The notes: generated by a model from the letters alone, not told the origin. A stretch of 64,000 nucleotides of DNA from Prevotellaceae bacterium (GCA_031258195.1 JAIRNF010000020.1:62001-126000), one strand, 5' to 3'; positions 19,133 through 28,663 are shown, counted from the stretch's first letter. Translations and numbers: made by a program.

Positions 19133-19761
19133 ATGAAACGAATAATAGATATAGATAGCTGGAAACGTAAAGAGCATTACCAATTTTTTTAAGACTATCA
19201 GGAACCTTTTTTTGGAGTTACGGCTAGTGTAGATTGCACTGATGCGTATAGATATGCGAAAGATAACGGTCTTTCGTTTTTTCTTTACTATATGTATCAA
19301 TCGATAGTGGCTGTTAACGCTATTGAGGAGTTCAGATATCGTATTGAAGACGGTAAAGTTGTTTCGTACGATAAAATACATTGCTCTACAACGGCACTAA
19401 ATGCAAATAATCTCTTTGCTTTTGCTTTTATGCCTTATACCGATAAGTTCGAAGATTTTATGTTCAGGTGCAAGAAGAAGTAGCCTATATAAAGTCTATA
19501 GTTACAATGAATGTTAACGAAAATAGCGGACGGCGTGATGTTATACACTACTCTACCGTTCCGTGGATATCGTTTACTGCCCTTACACACGAGCGGAACT
19601 TTGCCATGCCCGACAGCATTCCTAAAATGACCTTTGGTAAGTATTTTAAAGAGGGTAACAGATTATTGCTTCCTTTATCAATTAACGGTCATCACGGATT
19701 GATGGACGGCTACCATATAGGACAATACTTTGAATTATTTCAGCAACTGCTTAATAAGTAA
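19133..19761 (+). pseudogene. Chloramphenicol acetyltransferase-like (CAT fold), broken
   Basis: The start MKRIIDIDSWKRKEHYQFF is the normal beginning of type A chloramphenicol O-acetyltransferases, but a TAA follows at once (about 19190) where a lysine codon would fit. Reading continues with YQEPFFGVTASVDCT, FFLYYMYQSI and IHCSTTALN. A frameshift near 19470 leads to VPWISFTALTHERNF and the catalytic NGHHGLMDGYH, which matches the HHxxxDG active-site motif. So the protein was once full length and is now inactive. It lies 16 bases after ruvB. Confidence 0.85.
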
Positions 19762-19774
19762 TAATAGTTCTTCC

Positions 19775-19855
19775 GTCATGTCGAACGAAGTGAGACATCT
19801 TCTGAATAATAGCAGTACGCTAAATGGAGAGATGTCTCACTTCGTTCGACATGAC
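19775..19855. repeat. Palindromic intergenic repeat, copy 3
   Basis: Arms at 19775-19800 and 19830-19855 are perfect 26-base reverse complements. This is an ATGTC/GACAT copy with ACGAAGT in the tip, so the tip pair is A-T instead of the G-C seen in copy 1. Confidence 0.9.
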
Positions 19856-19862
19856 AAAAAAA

Positions 19863-20369
19863 CTATAGTTTCAACCCATAGTATAAATGCGAGTGGTACT
19901 TTTCGCCTAGCTTGGCAACTTTAGGTAGCACGCCCCACTCTTCGAACTTATACTTTTTAAGCAGAGAAATACTTTCTCTATTACAATCTAAGAGAATTGC
20001 CAAAAGGTTTTTGTAGCCTGAGCCTTTTGCTGCTTGTAGGGTATGTTCTATCAGCCTCTTTGCAATACCAAAACCGTGATAACAGAAGTCAACATAGTAG
20101 CTTATCTCCCCTACCTCGCTTAACGCCCCCCTACCGCTTCGATACGAAGATATATACGAATACCCAATAGCATCCTCATCGTGTACACATACAAATATAG
20201 GGCAGCGCTCGTCTTGATGCTCTTCATACCACGGTAGCCGTTCATGAGGAGTAAAATGCTTGGTATCGCAGGTGCAATAGTTGGCATCTATTGCCTGATT
20301 GTAGATTTCGGTTAACCGCTCTAAGTCCGAAATGTCGGCTTTACGAATTATATAAGCGTTTGTTTTCAT
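19863..20369 (-). CDS. GNAT-family N-acetyltransferase, phosphinothricin acetyltransferase-like
   Basis: 168 residues from the ATG at 20369; an in-frame ATG at 20381 adds only four residues. The order of blocks fits the Pat/bar-type GNAT group: IIRKADISDLERLTEIYNQAI, LPWYEEHQDERCPIFVC, a strand GYSYISSYRSGRGA, EVGEISYYVDFCYHGFGIAKRLI as the acetyl-CoA binding loop (with HGFG in the place of RGxG), and ISLLKKYKFEEWGVLPKV near the end. It acetylates an amine with acetyl-CoA; substrate unknown. Confidence 0.85.
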   Translation of the reverse strand: MKTNAYIIRKADISDLERLTEIYNQAIDANYCTCDTKHFTPHERLPWYEEHQDERCPIFVCVHDEDAIGYSYISSYRSGRGALSEVGEISYYVDFCYHGFGIAKRLIEHTLQAAKGSGYKNLLAILLDCNRESISLLKKYKFEEWGVLPKVAKLGEKYHSHLYYGLKL

Positions 20370-20406
20370 TGTATAAGCCATTTAATACGTAAAGAGTTAT
20401 TTTGAT

Positions 20407-20439
20407 AACGTCATTCCGAACGAAGTGAGGAATGACGTT
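20407..20439. repeat. Single hairpin unit of the palindromic repeat family, copy 4
   Basis: One unit only: an 11-bp stem (20407-20417 with 20429-20439) with the tip GAACGAAGTGA. It shows that a single arm folds by itself, here in the ATTCC/GGAAT variant. Confidence 0.75.
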
Positions 20440-20463
20440 ATATCTTTACACCCATATTACATT

Positions 20464-22053
20464 CTACATATCGCGAACAAGTAGTATTGCATCATATAGC
20501 TTAGCTTTTCCATTAGCAAGATGCGCATTCTCAGCTTTCAGTTTTAGCGAAAGTTTGCCGCTTTTCTTTTGCTGATAATCTTGTAAGTAAAGCCATGTAT
20601 TTGATACACTTTCGTTAGTTACACTTCCCGGATGCCAGATGTAAACCTTGTAGCTACCTGCTGTAACATTACTTGTTCTATAGATAATTTTGCTGCCTGC
20701 TTTTTGTGGAGCAACACAATCTTCTCCGTGAAACACAACATCGGTAGAGCGAACAGTATTCCATCCGCCACCCAGTTTAGCATCGGTATTATCTATAATA
20801 ATTCGGTTAGTCGATGAAATTCCAAAGTAATCGGCAACAGCCCTAAGCGTTGTTACCCCAAAATCACGGAGATTTTCGTTTGTTACCCAAGGCTTATCGG
20901 GGCGGTTACTATAGTAGGTATAAGGTGTTTCGAATGTTATGGCTAAGGTAGTATCATTACTGGTATCCCATATCCAGCCTTCGGGATAACGAGGAGCAAC
21001 GTTAGAAAAATCAAGGTCTTCTTTTATTAGGTAATTGGGGCTGGTTGCACAGGTTAGGTAGGCAAGAAGCATTTCGCGTTGGAAAAATCTTTCGTTAGTC
21101 GATTCGGCTTTGTGTATCCAGTAAGTTCCGCGGTTAGCAACCTGCGAGTGCATACCTAAATACATATCAAACGCACCGTCCTTATTAATCAGTTCTGTCA
21201 TTTTTGCTTTAAGCACCTTTATCTCTTGCTCGGTTTGCTCTTCGGGTCTTCCCCAGTTTATCTCAAGGTTAACCCCGTTGGCGTTAGAGCGCGATAGCCC
21301 GTGATAAACTCCGTCGGGGTTTACATACGGATTTATGTAAAATATGATTGATTTACGAATGGCTTCTGCTTCGGGCGTATCGGCTAAAATCCCGCCGATA
21401 AACCCGTCTAAATGCCACGAAGCGGGAGACTCGCTAGTGTGGATACGTCCTTGGATCCAAACACGTTTTTTGCCGCTATTATCGGTATTCGGATCGGTAA
21501 TGGTAAGCAGTTGCATGAGTCTGTTTTGAGTACTTTGTCCTATGGTTTCCAGCTTGGCTGCTTGCGGATTTTTCGTTACCCAGTCGTTTAACCGTTTTTG
21601 TAAGTAAGTATAGGTATAAGGCGTGTAGTAGGCTAGGTAAACCGTATCTCTACCAAACGTTGCTTCAACCTTTCGTCTGGTAGGCGCGTCGCATATCGGC
21701 AGTCGTTCAAACGTTTCGTTATCGTAAGAGTACATGCAGCGTAGTGGATCGGTGTTGTGGAAAGTAAGAAACAGCTGCTTATCTTTTACACCTGTCATTT
21801 GGAAGTAGAGCCAGCGTCCGCTTGGGGGTAGCGTTGTGTCTATCGGATTGTCGGGATCGAGGCGAGAGTAAATATTATACGATAGCATTAGCGTTGAATC
21901 TTCGGCTGTACGCTTAAACCAAACGGAATCTATCAGTTCGTGGCCGCCAAGGGATCCCGCTTCAAAATCGGCATTAAATTGTACAGGCTGTGCCTGTACG
22001 CTGCATACGCCAAGCGTAAGCAAGAAAAATAAGGTAAAGGTTTTTAAGCTCAT
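20464..22053 (-). CDS. Secreted M14 zinc carboxypeptidase with N-terminal CCP-like domain and C-terminal golvesin-like domain
   Basis: A signal peptide (MSLKTFTLFFLLTLGVCSVQAQ) is followed by a beta domain of the cytosolic-carboxypeptidase type (WLYFQMTGVKDKQLFLTFHN). The M14 catalytic domain has the HxxE zinc ligands in RIHTSESPASW, an asparagine/arginine substrate-binding stretch YINPYVNPDGVYHGLSRSN, the third ligand in LGMHSQ, and the catalytic glutamate in LAITFETPYTYY. The last 110 residues (IIIDNTDAKLGGGW ... LYDAILLVRDM) resemble golvesin C-terminal domains, which bind polymers. 529 residues. It should cleave C-terminal residues outside the cytoplasm. Confidence 0.87.
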   Translation of the reverse strand: MSLKTFTLFFLLTLGVCSVQAQPVQFNADFEAGSLGGHELIDSVWFKRTAEDSTLMLSYNIYSRLDPDNPIDTTLPPSGRWLYFQMTGVKDKQLFLTFHNTDPLRCMYSYDNETFERLPICDAPTRRKVEATFGRDTVYLAYYTPYTYTYLQKRLNDWVTKNPQAAKLETIGQSTQNRLMQLLTITDPNTDNSGKKRVWIQGRIHTSESPASWHLDGFIGGILADTPEAEAIRKSIIFYINPYVNPDGVYHGLSRSNANGVNLEINWGRPEEQTEQEIKVLKAKMTELINKDGAFDMYLGMHSQVANRGTYWIHKAESTNERFFQREMLLAYLTCATSPNYLIKEDLDFSNVAPRYPEGWIWDTSNDTTLAITFETPYTYYSNRPDKPWVTNENLRDFGVTTLRAVADYFGISSTNRIIIDNTDAKLGGGWNTVRSTDVVFHGEDCVAPQKAGSKIIYRTSNVTAGSYKVYIWHPGSVTNESVSNTWLYLQDYQQKKSGKLSLKLKAENAHLANGKAKLYDAILLVRDM

Positions 22054-22103
22054 GGTCTTTTAGGTTTAATGGTTTTGTTTGTAGCCCATTAGGATGAATA
22101 TGA

Positions 22104-22111
22104 CAAATATA
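22104..22111 (-). promoter_or_regulatory. -7 box for the M14 peptidase
   Basis: The minus strand reads TATATTTG about 50 bases before the start at 22053. Confidence 0.45.
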
Positions 22112-22123
22112 CGAATAAAAAGC

Positions 22124-22154
22124 ACGGGGTTACCCAATATCTGAGTAACCCCGT
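22124..22154 (-). terminator. Terminator after the NlpE-like lipoprotein
   Basis: A 10-bp stem (22124-22133 with 22145-22154) and 11-base loop, followed on the minus strand by a T-run. It ends the leftward nlpE-like transcript before the M14 promoter. Confidence 0.85.
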
Positions 22155-22176
22155 AATAAACATACTGTTAAGATTC

Positions 22177-22650
22177 TTACTTTGTTAGGAAGTAGTTATG
22201 CGAAGACGTAATTTCTTTTCCTTCTTTGTCTAGCATTTGTAGCGTATTATTATCTACTATTTTGTACTTGGTAAGGTCTTGCGGTTTATCGAAGTCTAAA
22301 GTAACAACATCAAGGCTTTCGTTAATTTTCCATTTCCCTGTGCGTTTAAACACGTTACCATCGCCCTTTCCTTGATAAGTTGCGGTCATGCTATAGGTAT
22401 AGTCACTATTAAGCGTTAGCTTGGTATCAATACCGGAACAATCGGCACATGGAACAACACCTTCGTAAGTACCCATATAGTTTTCCAGTAAATCGTTTAT
22501 GTTAGAAGGTAGCGCTCCGTTTGCGCGAACAGCGTGTGTAGTAGTTTGGTTTTCTGTAAAATCTTGTGTTTTGTTTTTGTTTCCGCTTCCGCAAGAGGCA
22601 ATGGCAAAAGATAGCGATGCTGCAAGCAGCACAATAAAGTATTTCTTCAT
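22177..22650 (-). CDS. NlpE N-terminal-domain lipoprotein
   Basis: The signal ends at FAIASC (lipobox Cys20). After a low-complexity linker comes the NlpE domain: YMGTYEGVVPCADCSGIDTKLTL with the CxxC pair, then TYSMTATYQGKG and FKRTGKWKINESLDVVTL. NlpE is a surface-sensing or copper-related outer-membrane lipoprotein in enterics; in this phylum the role is unknown. 157 residues. A 76-base gap separates it from the flippase gene upstream, so it may be the last gene of that transcript. Confidence 0.88.
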   Translation of the reverse strand: MKKYFIVLLAASLSFAIASCGSGNKNKTQDFTENQTTTHAVRANGALPSNINDLLENYMGTYEGVVPCADCSGIDTKLTLNSDYTYSMTATYQGKGDGNVFKRTGKWKINESLDVVTLDFDKPQDLTKYKIVDNNTLQMLDKEGKEITSSHNYFLTK

Positions 22651-22726
22651 GGTTCGAGAATTTTTTTAGTTAATCAATATCGTTTTGGTAAATAACAGTC
22701 AACTAACGAAAAAGTTTACCAAATAA

Positions 22727-24190
22727 TCACCGGAGTTTAATTTTTTCGTTTTTCAGGAAGAATAGACAGAATAGTATAATAATAGCAATAGATATGGCTA
22801 GCTTAAGAATATACCTGTTTAGATGGCTGTCTAACAGCCTGTAACCGAAGAATAGCGCAATACCCGTAATAAAATAGATAGCTATATTTTTCCAGTCGTA
22901 CGGAATGGAGTAAACTTTTCGTCCAAGCCACCAGCTAAGCACAACCATACCCAGATAGCTAAGCAGGTGTCCCCATGCAGCGGCGTAGTATCCGTATAGT
23001 GGCATAAAAATGAGGTTTACTACCAGCGTTATCAGCAACCCGAATAGCGTAATATAAATGGTGTACTGCGTTTTACCCGATAGCTTAAAGCACATCGACA
23101 GGTTAAACGATATACCCAACAATACGTGAGCCATTAGCATAATAGGAACAATGTCTATCCCCGAACGAAAGTCGCGACCAAGTATAAGGCTCAACAAATC
23201 AATGTTAGTTGTTAGCCCTAAGAACACTACTATACAAAATACCGAAAAGTATTTCATTACATCGGCGTAGGTTTTACGAATGTTCTTTTCTTGGGCGTTG
23301 GCAAAGAAAAACGGTTCGGCAGCATAGCGAAACATTTGTACAAACAGGCTCATAATAACAGCCAGCTTTACGTTTGCGGAAAACATGCCCAGCTGCTCTT
23401 CCCACCCAGGTGGTTGCGGTGCAAGGTAGCGGAATAAGATACGGTCTATGGCATCGTTGGCTGCTCCGGGCAATCCCGCTATCATAACGGGTATGGAATA
23501 CAGCATCATTTGCTTCCATAGCGACACCGAGAAGCGGAATTTTATTTTGAAGAACGACGGTAGAAATAGTAGCATTGCTACCAAGCTGCTTAAAAATATA
23601 GCAAATATGATATATTGATATCCCGGTGTGGCAGGTAAGAAGTTAAGCAGGAATGAATCGGGGTTTGCTGCGAAGTATGCAGGCAAGCATAAGAAGAAAA
23701 GCAGGTTAAACCCTAACTCCGAAAATATTTTGATGGTTTTGAATGTGGCGAACTTTACAGCCTTATGCTCAAACCTTTGCTTGGAAAACATTATAGCCGT
23801 GATGCTATCAAAGCAGAGCGTGGCACCGATAAATATAATGCAGATACTGTCTTCCGGTCTCCCGAAGAGCGATGCAATTTGGTTAGCTCCAAAGAAGGTA
23901 AAAAGGAAAAACAGAACGGATAAAAACGAAATCCAGGTTAAGGTTGTAGATAGTACGAACTTCGGGTCTTTTTCCTTGTTTGCGTGGCGAAAAAAGCCCG
24001 TTTCCATGCCGAAGGTAAGGAATACCTGCAAGATTGCGATATAAGCAAAATACTCGCTAAAAATGCCGTAGTTGCTTGTCGAAATTTCGCGCGTGTATAA
24101 CGGAACGAACAAGAAGTTTACCATTCTTGCAAGAATGGTGCTGGCTCCGTATATAGCCGTTTCGCCTGCTAGCTTTTTAATTGATGCCAC
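22727..24190 (-). CDS. Polysaccharide flippase, MATE/Wzx-like
   Basis: 487 residues with about twelve to fourteen hydrophobic segments spread evenly. The N-terminal KKLAGETAIYGASTILARMVNFLFVPLYTR is the signature of the oligosaccharide flippase (Polysacc_synt) family, which carries undecaprenyl-linked glycans across the inner membrane. The C-terminal half has YYAAAWGHLLSYLGMVVLSWWLGRK. No glycosyltransferases flank it; it is in a pair with a patatin-like protein nine bases upstream. Confidence 0.88.
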   Translation of the reverse strand: MASIKKLAGETAIYGASTILARMVNFLFVPLYTREISTSNYGIFSEYFAYIAILQVFLTFGMETGFFRHANKEKDPKFVLSTTLTWISFLSVLFFLFTFFGANQIASLFGRPEDSICIIFIGATLCFDSITAIMFSKQRFEHKAVKFATFKTIKIFSELGFNLLFFLCLPAYFAANPDSFLLNFLPATPGYQYIIFAIFLSSLVAMLLFLPSFFKIKFRFSVSLWKQMMLYSIPVMIAGLPGAANDAIDRILFRYLAPQPPGWEEQLGMFSANVKLAVIMSLFVQMFRYAAEPFFFANAQEKNIRKTYADVMKYFSVFCIVVFLGLTTNIDLLSLILGRDFRSGIDIVPIMLMAHVLLGISFNLSMCFKLSGKTQYTIYITLFGLLITLVVNLIFMPLYGYYAAAWGHLLSYLGMVVLSWWLGRKVYSIPYDWKNIAIYFITGIALFFGYRLLDSHLNRYILKLAISIAIIILFCLFFLKNEKIKLR

Positions 24191-24199
24191 TATGCTTTA

Positions 24200-26509
24200 T
24201 TAGTATTCAATACCGTTACGGTTAAACAATAGAAATCCGAAGTTAAACAGAAAGTAGAACCGATGGTCTTTTTTATCATAGTAATTTACCGAGAAGCTTA
24301 GCGGTCCGAAGGGGGTATCCCATACTAATGACGCATGACCCGACCATACAAACGTATTTATCGGATCGCCGAAAGAGGCGGTGTGATCCGGATTACGAAC
24401 AATATCTTTATATGGAATAAATGAATAGACACCGGTGTTTAGATAAACCCTATCTGTAAATAGCAGGGTGGGCATTATACCTCCTGCCAGATATGCGTTA
24501 GAGCGATATTCGGGTACAAATATGGTTTTACTATGCACGGTTGGCTGAAAAGCCGATGACATTAAAACCGTAGAAAGATAGTTAGCAAATATTATCTTGG
24601 TAGAATATACGGCATCTACCATATATCCTAACGAGAAACGGTTGCCTATACGAAAATATCTTTCGTCGTAAAATCTTGCAGCCCATATAGTGTTGAATTT
24701 ATCGTAAATGCGGGGTAGCCTCGAGGTCGTTCCGGGCTTATAGTTTTCTTTGCTATGAATGTATCTTCCTGCAATAAGTATATGATGACCCGCCGTTGGA
24801 AACTGCGAGTGATTGAGCGTATTCCTCTCTAAAGTAAACGATGTAGTATGGTAGCGAATTTTCGACTTGTCGGAAACATCCGTAGAGGAGAAATCGGTTT
24901 CTTGGTAGTACTGGCTTTCCAGTTCTCCTGTTGTATATGTAAACTTAACAGGTGTGTTGTTAGATGCGGCAAAACCCAAGGCTGCGCGGAAGTGATAGTC
25001 GTTTGTTTTAATGTAGCTGGGTTTATCGCCAACTACAAATATTTCGGGGCTGCCCGAGTAGTAATCGTATCGGTTGTATATACCGAACAGCTCATAAAAT
25101 ATTGTATGCTTAATGGGTATATCTTGCCGCAAGCCTACGAGCCCCGACCCATAAAGCTTTCCATAGTAAAGGTTTCCTTTTATAACCGTTTGCAATCGTC
25201 TCCAAGTGCGGTATTCTAAACCTAAGTATCCTTCCTGTGCGTTGGAAGAAGATATGTTTCCCCCTATCGAAACCCTAAAGCGAGGAGCAGGATTTACCTT
25301 TAGGTTAAGATCGAAGTATGAAGAGGCGGAATCTTTAGATGCTGTGGGGAATATGGTTGAAACCGTTTCGCTACCTATTATTTTGAAGTAGTTACTTTTC
25401 AACCTGTCAAAATTGAACGGTTTACGTTTTGTTCCGCGAAAGATTTGCTTGAGGTAGTCAACCTGCCTGTCGTTAACCTTTCCGTTTACGTTTACCCAGT
25501 TAAACGTTAGCTTGGGTTCTTTATCTCTAAAAGCTTGCCTGTCTTTACACAGCTCTTCGTAGCTTCGCCTTGCCGAAATCCTTTCTTTTATGGAGTCTAT
25601 CTTTTGAAGGGTGTTTTCGTAGCCAAATTTTACAAACTCCTGCACACGGTCGAATGCCAGCAGGCTAACACCTGTAAACTTCGATTCGATTAAAATGCCG
25701 TGTTGTGGGTCTATGCTGTAATCGGTGCTTCGCATTACCATATTTTCTATTTGCAGAACGAGGTCTTCTTCGTCTGCCTTAAGCGAGTTATTGGCACACT
25801 TACTTCCGATAACAAAATCAGGTTTAAACTCTTGTATCATTATATCTTGGGGGAAGTTGTTGTAGATACCGCCATCAAATAGGAGCATAGAATCCACCAT
25901 AACCGGTTTAAAAGCTAACGGAAATGACAGAGAAGCCCTAATGGCTGTTCCCAGATCTCCGCTTTTAGGCACATACGGTTGCTTATGGTTTATATCGGAC
26001 GATACGGATCTAAACGGAACAAACAGGCTGTCGAAGTTCTCTTTTGCTACGGCATTTGGTCCGGCAAACAGCTCTAAAAATGCGATGTCCATTTGGTAGG
26101 TAGGAACAATGTTTGTAGGCATCTGCATTTTAGGTTTACCATCTTTAAAGTCGAAGTTAATGGTAATCATCTCCGCTTCGGGATCCATTTTTTGCGAGTA
26201 GTTGGTAAAAGCTTCTTCTTTCGATCCGGTGTACCAGGTCTTAAACTCTTTAGATGAGAATAGCTTTATCATATCATCGGGCGAGTAACCAATAGCATAT
26301 AGTCCGCCAACAATAGCACCCATTGAAGTTCCGGTAATATAGTCGATAGGGATATCGTTTTCTTCCAGCGCCTTAATAACGCCGACATGGGCAAGCCCTT
26401 TCGCCCCGCCCCCGCTAAGTACAAGACCAACCCTCTCCTGTTCTTGGGCGTTTAGTGTTCCGGCAAAAATGCTAGCGGCAAATAGTATGTAAAGCTTTAA
26501 TCTCTTCAT
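24200..26509 (-). CDS. Patatin-like phospholipase with C-terminal outer-membrane barrel
   Basis: A signal peptide (to AQ at residue 22) is followed by a patatin domain with LVLSGGGAKGLAHVGVI (oxyanion loop), the GTSMG nucleophile elbow (Ser62), and the catalytic aspartate in FDGGIYNNFP (Asp212). Residues 330-400 look like a POTRA-type domain, and the rest, up to FYFLFNFGFLLFNRNGIEY, is a beta-barrel of the BamA/surface antigen kind. This matches the type Vd (PlpD-like) layout in which a lipase is linked to its own outer-membrane barrel. 769 residues, complete. The minus strand has TAGGTTTG at 26587-26594. Confidence 0.93.
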   Translation of the reverse strand: MKRLKLYILFAASIFAGTLNAQEQERVGLVLSGGGAKGLAHVGVIKALEENDIPIDYITGTSMGAIVGGLYAIGYSPDDMIKLFSSKEFKTWYTGSKEEAFTNYSQKMDPEAEMITINFDFKDGKPKMQMPTNIVPTYQMDIAFLELFAGPNAVAKENFDSLFVPFRSVSSDINHKQPYVPKSGDLGTAIRASLSFPLAFKPVMVDSMLLFDGGIYNNFPQDIMIQEFKPDFVIGSKCANNSLKADEEDLVLQIENMVMRSTDYSIDPQHGILIESKFTGVSLLAFDRVQEFVKFGYENTLQKIDSIKERISARRSYEELCKDRQAFRDKEPKLTFNWVNVNGKVNDRQVDYLKQIFRGTKRKPFNFDRLKSNYFKIIGSETVSTIFPTASKDSASSYFDLNLKVNPAPRFRVSIGGNISSSNAQEGYLGLEYRTWRRLQTVIKGNLYYGKLYGSGLVGLRQDIPIKHTIFYELFGIYNRYDYYSGSPEIFVVGDKPSYIKTNDYHFRAALGFAASNNTPVKFTYTTGELESQYYQETDFSSTDVSDKSKIRYHTTSFTLERNTLNHSQFPTAGHHILIAGRYIHSKENYKPGTTSRLPRIYDKFNTIWAARFYDERYFRIGNRFSLGYMVDAVYSTKIIFANYLSTVLMSSAFQPTVHSKTIFVPEYRSNAYLAGGIMPTLLFTDRVYLNTGVYSFIPYKDIVRNPDHTASFGDPINTFVWSGHASLVWDTPFGPLSFSVNYYDKKDHRFYFLFNFGFLLFNRNGIEY

Positions 26510-26586
26510 TTAATTAAACCTGTGCTTAAAAAAATAAACTCGTTGAGAAGCAGAAGTTTTCCTAACTTAAACCTATCTTGTAATAA

Positions 26587-26594
26587 CAAACCTA
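26587..26594 (-). promoter_or_regulatory. -7 box for the patatin gene
   Basis: The minus strand reads TAGGTTTG, matching TAnnTTTG, about 78 bases before the ATG at 26509. It is ten bases from the divergent cyclophilin -7 box. Confidence 0.4.
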
Positions 26595-26603
26595 TTTATT
26601 ATG

Positions 26604-26611
26604 TACATTTG
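26604..26611 (+). promoter_or_regulatory. -7 box for the cyclophilin lipoprotein
   Basis: TACATTTG matches the consensus and lies across the ATG at 26601, which rules that ATG out and supports the start at 26661. Confidence 0.5.
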
Positions 26612-26660
26612 CATACTACGAATAAATTACAAAACTAGTAATATTTCAACCGTTAGAATC

Positions 26661-27416
26661 ATGAAAACCAAACTTATTTTACTGGCGCTAAGCGCCGCCT
26701 GTCTTGTTGCCTCATGTGGAGGCAGCTCTTCTAAAAAGGCTACAGAAAATGCCGATGCGAATAAAAAGGAAGAACAAGTGGTAGAAAAAGCAGCTGTAAA
26801 GGAACGCACCCCGATACCCGAAAACCTTTCGGAAGAGCCTATTATTGAGCTTCAAACATCGAAGGGGAATATCAAAATCAAGCTGTATAAAGATACTCCT
26901 TTACACCGTGACAACTTTATTAAGCTGGTTAGCGAAGGTTACTATAACGGTGTGCTTTTCCACCGTGTTATTAAGGAGTTTATGATTCAGACAGGTGATC
27001 CTGAGTCTATTAATGCTGCTGCCGGACAACGTTTAGGAATGGGCGGTCCCGACTATAAAATTTCGGCAGAAATTTTGCCAAACCATTATCATAAAAAAGG
27101 CGCTTTAGCGGCGGCAAGAACAGAGAACCCTCTAAAAGAGTCGAGTGGTTCGCAGTTCTATATCGTGCAGGGAAGACCTTATTCCGATGAAGAGTTGAAC
27201 GGTATTGAAGCACGTTCCGGCATTAAGTTTACGCAAGAGCAGCGTGCGGTTTACAAATCAACAGGAGGTGCTCCTCATCTCGATGGCGGCTATACCGTAT
27301 TTGGAGAAGTTATTGAAGGTTTAGGTGTTGTTGATGCTGTTGCAGGTGTGGAGGTAGATGGAAACAACAGACCTTTAGCAGACATAAATGTTATTAAAGC
27401 AACAATTTTAGAATAA
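26661..27416 (+). CDS. Cyclophilin-type peptidyl-prolyl cis-trans isomerase, lipoprotein
   Basis: From the ATG at 26661 the protein is 251 residues and begins with a lipoprotein signal ending at CLVASC. A charged linker precedes the cyclophilin domain: ELQTSKGNIKIKLYKDTPLHRDNFIKL, VLFHRVIKEFMIQTGDP (with the catalytic arginine in FHRV), GSQFYIVQGRPYSD, and GGAPHLDGGYTVFGEVIEGL. A 20-residue insertion (LNGIEARSGIKFTQEQRAVYK) sits before the final block, usual for Bacteroidota homologues. It helps fold envelope proteins. Confidence 0.93.
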   Translation: MKTKLILLALSAACLVASCGGSSSKKATENADANKKEEQVVEKAAVKERTPIPENLSEEPIIELQTSKGNIKIKLYKDTPLHRDNFIKLVSEGYYNGVLFHRVIKEFMIQTGDPESINAAAGQRLGMGGPDYKISAEILPNHYHKKGALAAARTENPLKESSGSQFYIVQGRPYSDEELNGIEARSGIKFTQEQRAVYKSTGGAPHLDGGYTVFGEVIEGLGVVDAVAGVEVDGNNRPLADINVIKATILE

Positions 27417-27486
27417 AACGGTTTAAGTGTAAAGACTTGTACTAGCGGGGATTTTGTCTTTACGTCTTTTATCCATAAATATACGT

Positions 27487-28515
27487 ATGAATAGTAAGAT
27501 AGAGCAGCTACTTGCCGAAGTAGAACAGTTTACTGCCGATACAGAGCAGAAAATAGAAGAGTTTCGTATTAAAATGCTGGGTAAAAAAGGTGTTTTAACC
27601 CGACTTTTTGATGATTTTAAGACCGTTTCGGCAGAGCGGAAGAAAGAGTTGGGACAAAAGCTGAATGTGCTTAAGAATAAAGCACAAGATAAGATTAAGA
27701 CATTAAAAGACCAGCTGGGCAACGGTAGTTCAGACAGTAGCCTTAGCGTTGATAAAACAATGCCCGGCGTTAGAAGCGAGGTAGGTACACGTCATCCGCT
27801 TTCGGTGGTTAAGAATGAAATTGTTGAAATATTTAACCGCTTAGGTTACGTAACGGCGGAAGGACCGGAGATGGAAGACGATTGGCATGTTTTTTCGGCT
27901 TTAAACTTTGCTCCCGACCACCCCGCGCGCGATATGCAGGATACATTTTTTATCAATACCGATAGCGATAATCCTATTCTGCTTCGTACACATACCAGCT
28001 CCGTTCAGGTTAGAATAATGGAAAAGCAGCAGCCCCCTATTCGTGTTGTTTGTCCGGGACGCGTATTTCGCAACGAGGATATTTCGGCTCGCGCACACTG
28101 TATTTTCCATCAAGTAGAAGGGCTTTACATCGATGAGAACGTTTCTTTTGCCGATATGAAGCAAACCCTGTTGTATTTTACCCGCGAGATGTTTGGCGAA
28201 AATGTGGAAATACGTCTTCGCCCATCGTATTTCCCGTTTACAGAGCCTTCGGCAGAAATGGATGTTAGCTGTACCATATGCGGGGGTAAGGGTTGTAATA
28301 TCTGTAAGTACACCGGTTGGTTAGAAATTATGGGCTGTGGCATGGTTCATCCTAACGTTCTAGAAGCATGCAATATTGATAGCAAAAAATATAGCGGTTT
28401 TGCTTTCGGTATGGGCGTAGAGCGTATTGCGCAGCTTAAATGGCAGGTAAGCGATATCAGGCTTTATTTTGAAAATGATGTTCGATTCCTGAATATGTTT
28501 AGAACAGTAGTTTAG
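27487..28515 (+). CDS. pheS: Phenylalanine-tRNA ligase alpha subunit
   Basis: I chose the ATG at 27487 because it gives MNSKIEQLLAEVEQF, the normal coiled-coil N-terminus; the upstream frame start would add eleven residues without similarity. Class II catalytic motifs follow: RHPLSVVKNEIVEIFNRLGY, PARDMQDTFFI, LLRTHTSSVQVR, CPGRVFRNEDISARAHCIFHQVEGL, SYFPFTEPSAEMDV and FGMGVERIAQLKW. A zinc-like CTICGGKGCNIC cluster is visible. 342 residues. pheT is not adjacent. Confidence 0.97.
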   Translation: MNSKIEQLLAEVEQFTADTEQKIEEFRIKMLGKKGVLTRLFDDFKTVSAERKKELGQKLNVLKNKAQDKIKTLKDQLGNGSSDSSLSVDKTMPGVRSEVGTRHPLSVVKNEIVEIFNRLGYVTAEGPEMEDDWHVFSALNFAPDHPARDMQDTFFINTDSDNPILLRTHTSSVQVRIMEKQQPPIRVVCPGRVFRNEDISARAHCIFHQVEGLYIDENVSFADMKQTLLYFTREMFGENVEIRLRPSYFPFTEPSAEMDVSCTICGGKGCNICKYTGWLEIMGCGMVHPNVLEACNIDSKKYSGFAFGMGVERIAQLKWQVSDIRLYFENDVRFLNMFRTVV

Positions 28516-28545
28516 AAAACTTATTACTTACTGTTTTGTTTTACT

Positions 28546-28586
28546 GAGGGGGTAGCGGTTTATTTTAACCGACTTCTCCCTTTTTT
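28546..28586 (+). terminator. Terminator after pheS
   Basis: An imperfect 14-bp stem (28546-28560 with 28567-28580) with a 6-base loop followed by six T. Confidence 0.7.
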
Positions 28587-28655
28587 GTCAAAATATATTT
28601 GATATGTCAGTGGTAATCAGGTATTTCATTGCCAATATTGTTGTGAATTATTTCA

Positions 28656-28663
28656 TAAATTTG
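28656..28663 (+). promoter_or_regulatory. -7 box for the broken radical SAM gene
   Basis: TAAATTTG matches TAnnTTTG, 20 bases before the ATG at 28684. Confidence 0.4.
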
